In this document: one piece after another, positions 43,322 through 52,722 of the stretch | Numbering within the stretch: the first letter of the stretch is position 1 | Layout of the letters: each line of letters opens with the position of its first letter | Assembly (NCBI GenBank): GCA_910584375.1 | Contig: CAJUAH010000001.1 | Coordinates: 262,560 to 326,559 of the forward strand | Reading direction: 5' to 3' | Origin: an uncultured Acetatifactor sp. | GTDB lineage: Bacteria; Bacillota; Clostridia; Lachnospirales; Lachnospiraceae | Length of the DNA: 64,000 bases | The notes under the pieces: generated by a model | Seen by the model: only the letters and a program-made list of their open reading frames with translations | Database searches by the model: none | What the model was told of the DNA's origin: nothing | Program-made: the position numbers and the translations under genes

Positions 43322-44425
43322 ATGCAAAATACAGTATTGGTAGTAGACGATATGGAGATTAACCGGGATATACTGACGGAGATCCTGGGGGGAGAATATC
43401 ATGTAGAGACGGCGGAGAACGGACGTAAGGCACTGGAGATGATCGAGAAGGAGCAGGAAGAGCTGGCGGTGGTGCTGCTGGATCTTATGATGCCGGAGGT
43501 GGACGGTTTTGCGGTGCTGGACGTGATGCAGGAGAAAGGATGGATCGAAAAGATCCCGGTTCTCATTATCAGCGGCGAGACTTCCGTGAAGGCGGAGCGA
43601 AAATGCTTTGACTATCACATTTCCGATTTTATCCGTAAGCCTTTTGACAACGCGCTGGTCAAAAAGAGAGTAAAGAACGTGGTCAGCCTGTTCCAGTATC
43701 AGCGGGATCTGGAGGCCAAGGTACACGAGCAGACCAAGACGCTGCGGGAGCAGAACGAACTTTTGAAACTCCAGGCCGACAGGCTGAGGAAGAGCAATAC
43801 CAATATCATAGAGATACTGGGTACTGTGGTGGAGTGCCGCGATTTCGAAAGCGGAGAGCATGTCAACCGGGTCAAGGGGTATACAAGGATACTGGCGCAG
43901 CGTCTGGCCCAAGATTACCCGGAGTACGGACTGGATCAGGAGATGATCGACGTGATCGTGTCCGCCAGCGCGCTGCATGATGTGGGCAAGATCGCCATTC
44001 CCGATAATATTCTGCTAAAACCGGGCAGGCTGACGGACGAGGAGTTCGCCTGTATGAAGACGCATACCACCAGAGGCGGCGAGATCCTGCAGAATATCAG
44101 GAATACATGGGATGACGAATACGGCAAGATCAGCTACCAGATCTGCCGCCACCATCATGAAAAATACGACGGACGGGGCTATCCCGACGGGCTGGTGGGC
44201 GACGATATCCCCATTGCGGCCCAGATCGTATCCATTGCGGATGTGTATGACGCTCTGGTCAACGAGAGAGTATACAAGGATGCTTTTCCCAAGGAAGAGG
44301 CGTTTCGCATGATCACGGAGGGCGAGTGCGGCCAGTTCAATCCCAAGCTGCTGGATTGTTTCCGCAAAGAACGCAGAGCATTTGAGGAATTGAAGACTTC
44401 CTACGATCATATGGACAATGATTAA
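43322..44425 (+). CDS. REC-HD-GYP response regulator (c-di-GMP phosphodiesterase type)
   Basis: The ATG 43322 is preferred over an upstream start without a site. Receiver domain: Asp9/Asp10, phospho-acceptor Asp54 in VVLLDLMMPEVDG, and Lys in FIRKPFD. A coiled coil (about residues 125-155) links to the HD-GYP domain: HDVGKIAIPDNILLKPG and HHHEKYDGRGYPDG. HD-GYP hydrolyses cyclic dinucleotides, most often c-di-GMP; the intact HD and GYP residues suggest activity. The gene is linked to the Hpt protein upstream and ends before a terminator. Confidence 0.92.
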   Translation: MQNTVLVVDDMEINRDILTEILGGEYHVETAENGRKALEMIEKEQEELAVVLLDLMMPEVDGFAVLDVMQEKGWIEKIPVLIISGETSVKAERKCFDYHISDFIRKPFDNALVKKRVKNVVSLFQYQRDLEAKVHEQTKTLREQNELLKLQADRLRKSNTNIIEILGTVVECRDFESGEHVNRVKGYTRILAQRLAQDYPEYGLDQEMIDVIVSASALHDVGKIAIPDNILLKPGRLTDEEFACMKTHTTRGGEILQNIRNTWDDEYGKISYQICRHHHEKYDGRGYPDGLVGDDIPIAAQIVSIADVYDALVNERVYKDAFPKEEAFRMITEGECGQFNPKLLDCFRKERRAFEELKTSYDHMDND

Positions 44426-44520
44426 TATGCCGCATCGTCTGCAGACAGGCGGATCACTTGGCGCAATGTGCGCGTCACGGCATTCTGGGGTACGGAGCAC
44501 CATCAGACGATAACAGCAAG

Positions 44521-44554
44521 GGCAGTCTCCTGCCGGACGGGGGACTGCCTTTTA
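44521..44554 (+). terminator. Terminator after the HD-GYP gene
   Basis: GGCAGTC (44521-44527) pairs perfectly with GACTGCC (44543-44549), followed by TTTT. Confidence 0.75.
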
Positions 44555-44602
44555 TGGTGCTCCATGCGGCGCACGTTTGATATGGAGAGCGGGGGTTAAG
44601 AC

Positions 44603-45598
44603 ATGAACGGAAACAGGATAGAGCAGAACAGGCAGGTTCAGGAGGCCTATGAAAAGGCGCACGAGGTGCTGGCCGAGGTGCGGACGGTGATAAAGGGTAA
44701 GGACGACTGTGTGGAGAAAGCCTTTTGCGCCATACTGGCGGGAGGACATATCCTGATCGAGGATGTACCAGGAGTGGGCAAGACTACTTTGGCGGTGGCC
44801 TTTTCCCGGGCCATGGCGCTGGAGACCCAGAGGGTACAGTTTACGCCGGACGTGCAGCCCTCGGATATACTGGGTTTCTCCATGTATCACAAGGAGTCCG
44901 GCGCTTTTTCCTACCACCCGGGACCCATCATGTGCAATCTTTTCCTGGCGGATGAGATCAACCGCACTTCCCCCAAGACCCAGTCGGCGCTGCTGGAGGT
45001 CATGGAGGAGAACTGCGTGACGGTAGACGGCGAGAGCCACCCGGTTCCCCGGCCGTTTATCGCCATGGCCACCCAGAATCCCAAGGGCAGCGCGGGCACA
45101 CAGCTATTGCCGGAGTCTCAGTTGGACCGTTTTATGATCAGCATGCATATGGGCTATCCGGACATGCAGGACGAGATTGAGATCGCACGGGGAAGGAGTA
45201 TGCGCGTACGTCCCCAGGAGATACGCCCGGTATGCGCCGCCAGCGAGCTGCTGGCGCTGCAAAATCTGGTGGAACGGGTATTCATACACGACAATATCTA
45301 TAAATACATCGTGCGGCTGGTGGACGCCACCAGAAACAACGGTTATGTGGAGTTGGGAGTCAGCCCCAGAGGAACCATAGCCTGCACCCGCATGGCCAGA
45401 GCCAGAGCATTTATCCAGGGCAGGGGCTATGTGATTCCGGAGGATGTGGCGGCGGTGTTCCCGGATGTGACCGGACACCGGATCGTACTGAACACCAAGG
45501 CCAGAGTAGCCCATGTGGCGGCGGAGACTGTGCTGGAACAGATCCTGCAGCAGGAGAAACAGCCGGTTTCGTACACCAGGAATCAGAGGCAGGTATGA
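44603..45598 (+). CDS. MoxR-family AAA ATPase
   Basis: A 331-residue AAA+ protein. Walker A is EDVPGVGKTTLA near residue 52; the substrate-binding segment is FTPDVQPSDILGFSM; Walker B is LADEINRTSPKTQSALLEVMEE; sensor-type ATQNP and the C-terminal lid (VSPRGTIACTRMARA) follow. MoxR proteins act as chaperone ATPases that mature a partner, usually the DUF58 protein encoded beside them. It overlaps that gene by four bases (ATGA). Confidence 0.95.
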   Translation: MNGNRIEQNRQVQEAYEKAHEVLAEVRTVIKGKDDCVEKAFCAILAGGHILIEDVPGVGKTTLAVAFSRAMALETQRVQFTPDVQPSDILGFSMYHKESGAFSYHPGPIMCNLFLADEINRTSPKTQSALLEVMEENCVTVDGESHPVPRPFIAMATQNPKGSAGTQLLPESQLDRFMISMHMGYPDMQDEIEIARGRSMRVRPQEIRPVCAASELLALQNLVERVFIHDNIYKYIVRLVDATRNNGYVELGVSPRGTIACTRMARARAFIQGRGYVIPEDVAAVFPDVTGHRIVLNTKARVAHVAAETVLEQILQQEKQPVSYTRNQRQV

Positions 45599-46713
45599 TA
45601 CGTTATCTTTTGGCAATGCTCCTGTCGGCAGGAGCAGTATACATTGCGATCCTCTACGAGAGCACGGCGTTCACGCTGTTGGGTTTTACACTTCTTTTTC
45701 TCATGCTGCTCTCCATGGGATATTTGTTCTATGAAAAAAAGAGCCTGCGGGTCACCATGAACATGCTGCCTGCTCTGGCGGACAGACAGAAACCCATATA
45801 TGTCAGCGCCCGGGCGACCCATCGGTATCGGGGCTGCCACGGCAGGATCATGGTACAGGTGGCTATAAGCCGGGAGGGACACAGGGCTCGGCGCTGCAAA
45901 TGGCTGCGGGAGGAATATGAAAAGCCGACCAGGGGAAAAGAAAAAAGCTCCGTGGAGCAGAGCTTTTCCGTATTGCTCTCCGTTGCTCAGGCAGGCAATT
46001 ATGAGATTCGGCTGAGAAAAATAAGAATCTATGACCTGACGGGGTTGTTCTGCGTGGAACAGCGCAGGGCAGTGAGAGGGGAGCGGGCCATGCTGGCAGT
46101 GCTGCCACCGTTTTATCTGATGAGGATACGGCTTTCCGAGGCTGTCCGCAGCTTTGCGGGGGATGCGGAAGTGTACGATTCTCTGCGCAGCGGCACGGAC
46201 TCCAGCGAACTGCTGCAACTGCGCCCCTTTCGGGATGGGGACAAGCTGCGGAACATTCACTGGAAACTCAGCGCCAAGGCGGACGAACTGCTGGTGCGGG
46301 AGAACAGCAGACCCAGGGGATGCCCGGTGGCGGTGCTGGCGGAAACCGCCGGAAATTTTCAGGAAACCCGGCTGCAATGCGCGGCCAGCCTTTCTTTTTG
46401 TCTGCTGGATCTGGACTGTCCTCACTATGTGTCCTGGTATAGCGGCTATCAGCAGGATGTGGTGAGGATGCGGGTGGATGACGAGGAGAGTTTTTACGAG
46501 ACTTTTCTGTATCTTCTGCGGGAGGAAGGCGGAAACCGGGTGAGTTCTGCGGACTTGCAGGCGCGATACCGGGAAAAATACGGCGGCGAACCGGTGCTGC
46601 ACCATATCCGGGTGACCGCGGGCCCCTGTATCTGTGTGGACAGTCAGGAGGCCGTGTGTTTGAAAGCCTCCGCGTTGGAGCGGGAGCTGGCAGAGATGGA
46701 ACTTATGCTGTAG
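45595..46713 (+). CDS. DUF58-domain protein
   Basis: The 372-residue protein begins with two membrane helices (residues about 3-45). The DUF58 core is LQLRPFRDGDKLRNIHWKLSAKADELLVRE (first part visible as SELLQLRPFRDGDKLR), the hallmark YxxGDxxRxIHWKxSAr pattern. DUF58 proteins carry a vWA-like fold and work with MoxR ATPases; their substrates are often envelope enzymes. Start ATG overlaps the MoxR stop. A transglutaminase-like gene follows 41 bases later. Confidence 0.92.
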   Translation: MIRYLLAMLLSAGAVYIAILYESTAFTLLGFTLLFLMLLSMGYLFYEKKSLRVTMNMLPALADRQKPIYVSARATHRYRGCHGRIMVQVAISREGHRARRCKWLREEYEKPTRGKEKSSVEQSFSVLLSVAQAGNYEIRLRKIRIYDLTGLFCVEQRRAVRGERAMLAVLPPFYLMRIRLSEAVRSFAGDAEVYDSLRSGTDSSELLQLRPFRDGDKLRNIHWKLSAKADELLVRENSRPRGCPVAVLAETAGNFQETRLQCAASLSFCLLDLDCPHYVSWYSGYQQDVVRMRVDDEESFYETFLYLLREEGGNRVSSADLQARYREKYGGEPVLHHIRVTAGPCICVDSQEAVCLKASALERELAEMELML

Positions 46714-46754
46714 GGTAAAGAGCGGAACAGTTCTTATAAAGAGGTTACGGGAGC

Positions 46755-49367
46755 ATGTGGACGAACAGACCCAAAGTTAGCTGGTCAGCGGGCCAGGGAC
46801 AGGAGAATATATGGGATAAACCAATGACAGGATGGCCCCTGCTGCTGAATATTCTGTATGCGACGGCTCTCAGCATGCTGTCCCTCTATGCCGCCTGTCT
46901 CATGGGGGATATGCTCGGTCTGCCCATGGAGAAAAGATGGACGGCGGGGCTGGGGGCGGCGGCGGTATGGTGTCTGGTGATCGTGGCGTGGAATGAGGTC
47001 ATGCATGCCCTGGGAAAAAAGATGCTGCGCCGACGGAGAGAGACAGTCCTGTGGGTGATGCGCCTGCTGGGAAACATAGTGCTGTTTATTGTGTTGTTTT
47101 GGGGAAAAGGAGCCGTCTGGTGGGTCAATTTTAGCGAGACAAACATACAGGCAATAAGGGAAGGCCTTGACGGGATCGAGTTGCGCTACACGGAGAGGTG
47201 GAACGAGTATTTTGCTGTCAGCAATCCGTTGCCCGATGCGGTCGGTGTTACCCGTTCACAGCAACAGTGGGCCTGGATTGCGTGCTTGGTAGTGGTTGTG
47301 TTGTTCTTGCAGCTTGTCTCCGGGTTTCTGCGCAAAAGAACGATCATGCTCCTGGCGCCCACTGTGGCGCTGGCCGCAGGGATGCTGGTGGGCCTTACGC
47401 CCGGGTGGCCGGGGATGGCATGTATGTTTGCGGCGGGGATGTTGAGTCTGTATATGGACCGTCACAGAGATTTCCGACCGGTTCCGGCGCTGCTGCTGGC
47501 CGGACTGCTGGCGCTGTCGCTGCCGTTGACCGCGGCGGTGATGGAGGGTCCCGCATTGCGGGTAAACCAGTCCCATGACCGTTTGCAGTCATTTCAGCAC
47601 GATGTGGAACGGGGGATCCGGGAGTACGACTGGGAGGCGCTTTTCGGGGCGGGCCAGGAGGGGACCGTGGACAACCGCCAGCCGGAATATGAGCACAAAG
47701 AGATGATGACTGTGACAGTCAATGACGTGCCGGACGCCAATATCTATCTGAGGGGATATTGTGGGGCGGGATATCAGAGCGGCCGCTGGGACAGCGCGGA
47801 AAGAGCGTTTGACAGGGCCTGCCGGGAGCAGGGGCTGGACAGCGGGGAGGCGTCGCTGCTGCTGGCCCGGCTGTGCGCTCCGGCAGGCGGCGGAGGGATA
47901 GAATATGAACTGCGCTACAGAGGGATCAAGGGCCGCCAGGCCTATCTGCCATACGGCGCGGATCCGGAGACGCTGGGAGAGCAGTGCCGGATCCGCGGGG
48001 ACTATGTGGTGGAGAAGGAGGGAGGCCTGGATAAACTTACCTTTTCCGGGTATGCCCCCGGAGTCCTGGCGGCCAATGGCCGGGAATCCTGGGACGGGGA
48101 CGCGCGGCAATTCTACTCGTGGTATAATGCGTATGTGCTGGAACAATATCTTGCGGTTTCGGAAGATTCCCCGGAACTGACCAATATAGTCAACAATATA
48201 GTTGCCTCCGACGACTATCGGGCAGTCCGGGAGCGGATGCAGTCGAAACTGACAGGGGAGAATGAATCCAGGCTGGCGCTTAGCAGCCTGGTAGCCGGAC
48301 GGCTGAAAAGTTTGGCCCGCTACAATATAGATCCGGGGCCCCTGCCCCGGGGGGCGGATCCGGTGGAATATTTTCTGGGCGAGAACCGCCAGGGCTACTG
48401 CGCGCATTTTGCCAGCGCCGGGACTCTGCTGCTGCGCAGGCTGGGCGTACCCGCCCGGTATGTGACCGGCTATGTGGTGCAGCCCGGCCAGTTTCGGCGC
48501 AGCCGGTACGGCTATCGGGCCACTGTGCGGGACGACACCGCCCATGCCTGGGTGGAGATCTGGCTGGACGACGTGGGCTGGGTACCGGTGGAGATGACGC
48601 CCAGCTATGAGGAGACGGGGACGGTTCTGGCGGGACAGGATGTGCCGGAGCGGCAGGAAGATATGCAGCCTGAATCCGATGAAAACGAAGTGCAGGAGCC
48701 GGAACCATCGCCGGTTCCCACCGCAGAGCCTCCGGAGAATGAAACCGATGGCGGGCTGCAGACGGCCAAACCGGAAAAAGAGGCAGGCAGCTTTGGAGAT
48801 TCCGGCGGAACGGGAGTTCCGGGGGAAACAGGAGTTCCCGGGGGAACTCCGGATTCGGACACCCCGGAGGGATGGGGTTTTGCGGGAGAGGGCGGCTGGG
48901 CTGTATTCGGTCAGAACGGCAGCCTGCGGGTGAGCCATGTGCTGTTGGCGGTTTTGGGCGCGCTGGCGGCGGCAGGCATGGCGGTGTTTGCGATATCCAG
49001 GCTGCTGCGTCACAGGGAGGCTCGTTGGCGGAAAATCCAATATGATGTGGAAAGCGGCGGCGCCAGACGGGCGGTATGCACCATCAACCGCATGCTGTAC
49101 CGGCGGCTCTGGAGACAGCGGGCGGGTATGCTGTCCATCCGTTCGGATCAGGAATATCTGGCGGCGCTGAAACGGGGCTATCCCGACGAGGACTGGGACA
49201 GTTATCTGGAGGTGGTGCGGAGAGCCGTCTATTCCAGGGAGGAGATCAGTCTGGAGGCGGCCAGGAGCTGCTATGACATACTGAAACGCGTATGCGCGAG
49301 TAAGGCGTCGGCGCAGAAAACGCCGGAAGATAACGCACATAAGACATCAGAAAAAGAGACAGAATAA
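46755..49367 (+). CDS. Membrane-anchored transglutaminase-like protein (TgpA-type)
   Basis: The 870-residue protein has about seven N-terminal membrane helices (residues about 28-260), then a large extracytoplasmic part. The transglutaminase triad is visible: Cys in GYCAHFASAGTLLLRRLGVPARY (about residue 546), His in DDTAHAWVEIW (about 597), and Asp in the strand that follows (WVPVEMTPS region). After an acidic Pro/Glu-rich linker (680-720) comes one more helix and a C-terminal DUF4129 domain. It forms the third member of the MoxR-DUF58-TGase envelope operon; the target protein is unknown. Confidence 0.9.
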   Translation: MWTNRPKVSWSAGQGQENIWDKPMTGWPLLLNILYATALSMLSLYAACLMGDMLGLPMEKRWTAGLGAAAVWCLVIVAWNEVMHALGKKMLRRRRETVLWVMRLLGNIVLFIVLFWGKGAVWWVNFSETNIQAIREGLDGIELRYTERWNEYFAVSNPLPDAVGVTRSQQQWAWIACLVVVVLFLQLVSGFLRKRTIMLLAPTVALAAGMLVGLTPGWPGMACMFAAGMLSLYMDRHRDFRPVPALLLAGLLALSLPLTAAVMEGPALRVNQSHDRLQSFQHDVERGIREYDWEALFGAGQEGTVDNRQPEYEHKEMMTVTVNDVPDANIYLRGYCGAGYQSGRWDSAERAFDRACREQGLDSGEASLLLARLCAPAGGGGIEYELRYRGIKGRQAYLPYGADPETLGEQCRIRGDYVVEKEGGLDKLTFSGYAPGVLAANGRESWDGDARQFYSWYNAYVLEQYLAVSEDSPELTNIVNNIVASDDYRAVRERMQSKLTGENESRLALSSLVAGRLKSLARYNIDPGPLPRGADPVEYFLGENRQGYCAHFASAGTLLLRRLGVPARYVTGYVVQPGQFRRSRYGYRATVRDDTAHAWVEIWLDDVGWVPVEMTPSYEETGTVLAGQDVPERQEDMQPESDENEVQEPEPSPVPTAEPPENETDGGLQTAKPEKEAGSFGDSGGTGVPGETGVPGGTPDSDTPEGWGFAGEGGWAVFGQNGSLRVSHVLLAVLGALAAAGMAVFAISRLLRHREARWRKIQYDVESGGARRAVCTINRMLYRRLWRQRAGMLSIRSDQEYLAALKRGYPDEDWDSYLEVVRRAVYSREEISLEAARSCYDILKRVCASKASAQKTPEDNAHKTSEKETE

Positions 49368-49409
49368 CAGGTGGAGAAACTTGCAACTTGAAATCGGCAT
49401 GCAGACAGC

Positions 49410-50810
49410 ATGTGGGATTTTGATCAGGAGGATACTTTGGACGATCTGGATAAGCAGGAAGAAATAGACGCCCTGGAGAGACAGCGGATACAGCGCAGGC
49501 GGGAGCGTATGACGGCCATGCGCCGCAAAAAGAGGCAGCAGGAGCTGTTTCGCAGCTGGGCGCTGGTGGCCGCGGCGGGAATGGCCGTGTTGGCATTGAC
49601 GATATGGGGGCTGGTTCGGCTGGTCACAGGCCCGAAATTGCCTGGGACGCCTGGAACGCCGGATTCCCCTGCGTCTCAGGCGCAGATGAAAGCGGGGCAG
49701 GATCTGGTATCCAGAAGCAGGTATAGCCCGGCGGAAACTCCTTATGCAGAGACAGATGTGGCACAGGGGAGATTCAAGGATGCCTCTGGCAGCGAGGAAC
49801 TTCCGGGGATGGGGCATGCCCCCGGCAGCGGCGAACTCCCGGGGATGGGGGACGCCTCCGGCAGCGGGAAACTCCCGGGAGCGGGAGACGCCTCCGGCAG
49901 CGGGAAACTCCCGGGAGCGGGAGACGCCTCCGGCAGCGGGGAGCTCCCCGGGGTGGGGGACGCCCAGGACACACAGGAGCCGGAGACGGTCGCCCTGATT
50001 CCCCAGGTCACAGAGCGCACAGTGGGTTTTCCCGAGGAGGGAAGGGGCGTATACAGTACCAACGGCGTGCTGATCGACGCGCAGTCCGGGGAGGTGTTGG
50101 CCGCCCGGGACGCGTCCCAGCGGATCAATCCGGCGTCCATGACCAAGATCCTCACATTGCTGGTGGCGGCGGAGCATGCGGAGGACTTGCAGGATCAATT
50201 TGTCATGACCGTGGAGATCACGGATTACACCTATCGGCATGATTGCAGTATCGCGGGCTATGGCGTGGGACAGTCGGTGACGGTGGAGGAGCTGATGTAC
50301 GGGACGATCCTGCCCTCCGGCGCGGAGGCGGCCATGGCCCTGGCGGAGTACACGGCGGGTTCTCAGGAGGCTTTCGTGGAGCTGATGAATCAGAAACTGG
50401 AACAGCTGGGGCTGTCTGACACCGCCCATTTTACCAACTGTGTGGGACTGTACGACGAGGAGCATTACTGCACGGTGTACGATATGGCCGTGATCCTCAA
50501 GGCCGCGGCGGACAACGAGCTGTGCCGCCGGGTACTTTCGGCCCGCACCTTTGCCACCTCCGTGCCCAGCGAGCAGCAGCCGGACGGCATATTGCTGTCC
50601 AACTGGTTCCTGCGGCGCATCGAGGACAAGGACACCCACGGGGAAGTGCTCTGCGCCAAGACCGGATTTGTGAACCAGTCCGGCAGTTGCGCCGCCAGTC
50701 TGGCGGCGGATCACGAGGGCAGGGAATACATCTGCGTCACCACCGGATCCATGAGCAGTTGGACTTGCATCTACGATCATGTGGAGCTGTACCAGGCGTT
50801 CTTAAAATAG
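49410..50810 (+). CDS. Serine D-Ala-D-Ala carboxypeptidase (peptidase S11) with repeated linker
   Basis: The 466-residue protein starts with a charged cytoplasmic segment (about 47 residues, Arg-rich), one membrane helix (residues about 50-72), then a low-complexity linker with five 12-residue repeats (about residues 125-184). The S11 active site is complete: SxxK in INPASMTKILT (Ser near 242), an Ser-x-x-Asn-like region, and KTG in CAKTGFVNQSG. It trims the pentapeptide of peptidoglycan. The start ATG 49410 has no strong RBS and may be coupled to the gene upstream, whose stop lies 42 bases before. Confidence 0.85.
   Translation: MWDFDQEDTLDDLDKQEEIDALERQRIQRRRERMTAMRRKKRQQELFRSWALVAAAGMAVLALTIWGLVRLVTGPKLPGTPGTPDSPASQAQMKAGQDLVSRSRYSPAETPYAETDVAQGRFKDASGSEELPGMGHAPGSGELPGMGDASGSGKLPGAGDASGSGKLPGAGDASGSGELPGVGDAQDTQEPETVALIPQVTERTVGFPEEGRGVYSTNGVLIDAQSGEVLAARDASQRINPASMTKILTLLVAAEHAEDLQDQFVMTVEITDYTYRHDCSIAGYGVGQSVTVEELMYGTILPSGAEAAMALAEYTAGSQEAFVELMNQKLEQLGLSDTAHFTNCVGLYDEEHYCTVYDMAVILKAAADNELCRRVLSARTFATSVPSEQQPDGILLSNWFLRRIEDKDTHGEVLCAKTGFVNQSGSCAASLAADHEGREYICVTTGSMSSWTCIYDHVELYQAFLK
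49782..49961 (+). repeat. Five tandem 36-bp coding repeats in the S11 linker
   Basis: Units start at 49782, 49818, 49854, 49890 and 49926, each encoding a 12-residue unit of the pattern A-S/P-G-S-G/E-x-L-P-G-x-G-D/H. Units 3 and 4 are identical at the DNA level, a sign of recent duplication. Confidence 0.92.
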
Positions 50811-50897
50811 TCTGCACAAATTAAGGCAGAAAAATATGCGATATAAAACCAAGACAAGGACGGAGGAGGGCCTGGCAGAAACGCCGGGAAAGAGAGT

Positions 50898-51797
50898 ATG
50901 CACAACGAACTGGAAAAACAGAGGCGGCTGCGTTTCAGGCAGCTGAAACAATGGAAAAGGCTGGCGCTGGAGTATCTGCTGATTACGGTGGCTATTCTCC
51001 TGCTGGTGGTGGGCGTGTATTTCTTCAAATTCCCCAACCACTTTTCCTTCGGGGGCGTCACAGGCGTGGCGGTGGTGCTGGAGGCGCTGCTGAGCCACTC
51101 GGCGGCCACCTACACCTTTATCATCAACATGGTGCTGCTGGTGTTCGGCTTTCTGTTTCTGGGCAAGGATTTCGGGCTCAAGACGGTCTATGCCAGCGTG
51201 CTGACTTCCGTGGGGCTGTGGGCCATGGAACTGTGGTTTCCCATGGCGGCTCCCCTGACGGAGCAGCCGGTGCTGGAACTGATCTTTGCCATCTTTCTGC
51301 CTGCGCTGAGCTCCGCCATCCTGTTCAACATCGGAGCCTCCGGGGGCGGGACGGACATACTGGCCATGATCCTGAAAAAGTATACCACCTTCTCCATCAG
51401 CGCGGCGCTGTTTTTGGTGGATTTCGTCATAGTACTGGCCTCCTGTTTTGTGTTTGATATCCAGACGGGGCTTTTCTCTCTGACCGGGCTGCTGGCCAAG
51501 TCCCTGGTCATCGACAACGTGATCGAGAGTATCAATCTGTGCAAGGCGTTTATGATCGTCTGCGACGAGCCGGAGCCGATCTGCCGCTATATCTGCGACG
51601 AGCTGGGGCGCAGCGCCACGATCTACCGGGCGGAAGGGGCCTACTCCCACCATAAAAAGACCATGATCCTGACGGTGACCAAGCGGGGCCAGGCGGTGCA
51701 GCTGCGCAATTTTGTGCGCCGCAACCAGCCGGAGTCCTTTATTACCATATTTAACTCCAGCGAGATCATCGGCAAGGGGTTCCGGGGCCTGAACTGA
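50898..51797 (+). CDS. YitT-family membrane protein (DUF161 and DUF2179)
   Basis: The 299-residue protein has about five membrane helices: ITVAILLLVVGVYFF, GVTGVAVVLEALL, TFIINMVLLVFGFLFLG, LPALSSAILFNIGASGGG, and AALFLVDFVIVLASCFVF. A soluble C-terminal domain (KAFMIVCDEPEPICRYIC...RNQPESFITIFNSSEIIGKGF) is DUF2179. The GASGGGTDILAMIL segment is the family signature. Function of YitT proteins is not established. The last strand-end GFRGLN is the usual terminus. Confidence 0.9.
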   Translation: MHNELEKQRRLRFRQLKQWKRLALEYLLITVAILLLVVGVYFFKFPNHFSFGGVTGVAVVLEALLSHSAATYTFIINMVLLVFGFLFLGKDFGLKTVYASVLTSVGLWAMELWFPMAAPLTEQPVLELIFAIFLPALSSAILFNIGASGGGTDILAMILKKYTTFSISAALFLVDFVIVLASCFVFDIQTGLFSLTGLLAKSLVIDNVIESINLCKAFMIVCDEPEPICRYICDELGRSATIYRAEGAYSHHKKTMILTVTKRGQAVQLRNFVRRNQPESFITIFNSSEIIGKGFRGLN

Positions 51798-51825
51798 TGT
51801 AGTTTACTTCCGGATAAAAATAGGG

Positions 51826-51901
51826 TAGAATGAGTAAAACGCGTAGCGTTTAACTCTACTGAACAGAATGTGCGCTAAAGCGCACGGAATTATGGTATAA
51901 T
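51826..51901 (+). repeat. Diverged single copy of the 70-bp two-hairpin repeat
   Basis: It begins TAGAAT at 51826 and reaches TATAAT at 51896, exactly 70 bases later, as in the array at 845. Hairpin 1 is GAGTAAAACGC with GCGTTTAACTC: the C-G pair replaces the T-A pair of the other copies, a compensating change. Hairpin 2 is GTGCGC-TAAA-GCGCAC. The second TATAAT here has an extended TGG before it. It ends 32 bases before the LytTR gene at 51933. Confidence 0.8.
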
Positions 51902-51932
51902 AAGCTGTAACAAAGGGAGAGGCGGCGATGAG

Positions 51933-52718
51933 ATGGCTGAACGAATGAAGATAGCCGTTGTGGAGGATGAGAAAATACATGCGGATCTTCTCATCCGTCT
52001 TCTGGAGACATGGCTTAAGGAGAATAAAGTGGACTTCTGCATCCGGGAGTTCCCCAGCGCGGCGGCCTTTCTGTTTGAGTGGGAACAGGACCAGGCATGG
52101 AACGTACTGTTTTTGGATATACAGATGCCGGGGCTGAACGGAGTGGAACTGGCCCGAGAGATCCGAAAGGAGAACCGGCGGGTAGCGCTTGTCTTTGTGA
52201 CGGGGATGACGGATTACCTTCTGGAAGGATATGAGGTGGAGGCCCTGCACTATCTGGTCAAGCCGGTGGACGGGGCCAGGGTCGCCTCCTGCATGGAGCG
52301 GGTTTTCAGCCGCTGCCTTGAACAGGAAAAGCGGGAGACGGTTCTGACGGAGGCCAGAGAACTGGCAGGCGGAGAGAAGGGCAGCCGCATCACCCTGCGC
52401 CTCCTGCCGGAGGACATCGTATATCTGGAGGCCGTGACCCATAATACGGAGTTTCATACAAAAGACAGGTGCTACGTCGTCCGGGAGGGCATCAATGTGT
52501 GGCGGGAACGTCTGCCGGAGAAAATGTTTTGCGCCTGTCACAGATCGTATCTGGTCAATCTGCTCCATGTGGCGCATCTGGAAAAAGACGCGGTGATCCT
52601 GGACGATGGGAGACAGGTTCCTCTCAGCAGAAAAAGCTATAAGGATGTGAACCGGGCGTATATCTGTTTTTACAGCAGAAAAGGGCCGGAGTCCGGGAAT
52701 GCGGGGGAAGAGGTTTAG
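51933..52718 (+). CDS. LytTR-family response regulator
   Basis: The 261-residue protein has a receiver domain (phospho-acceptor Asp62 in LFLDIQMPGLNG; Asp12 in VVEDEK; Lys in YLVKPVDG) and a LytTR DNA-binding domain from about residue 155 (GSRITLRLLPEDIVYLEAVTHNTEF... FCACHRSYLVNLL). AAAGGGAG precedes ATG 51933. The histidine kinase gene follows five bases after its stop. It likely controls the two ABC exporter genes downstream, although these have a separate terminator before them. Confidence 0.9.
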   Translation: MAERMKIAVVEDEKIHADLLIRLLETWLKENKVDFCIREFPSAAAFLFEWEQDQAWNVLFLDIQMPGLNGVELAREIRKENRRVALVFVTGMTDYLLEGYEVEALHYLVKPVDGARVASCMERVFSRCLEQEKRETVLTEARELAGGEKGSRITLRLLPEDIVYLEAVTHNTEFHTKDRCYVVREGINVWRERLPEKMFCACHRSYLVNLLHVAHLEKDAVILDDGRQVPLSRKSYKDVNRAYICFYSRKGPESGNAGEEV

Positions 52719-52722
52719 AGAG

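Noticed and set aside
49782..49961. CRISPR-like tandem repeat
   Set aside because: Units are directly adjacent with no spacers and lie in frame within a coding sequence, so they are protein-coding repeats.
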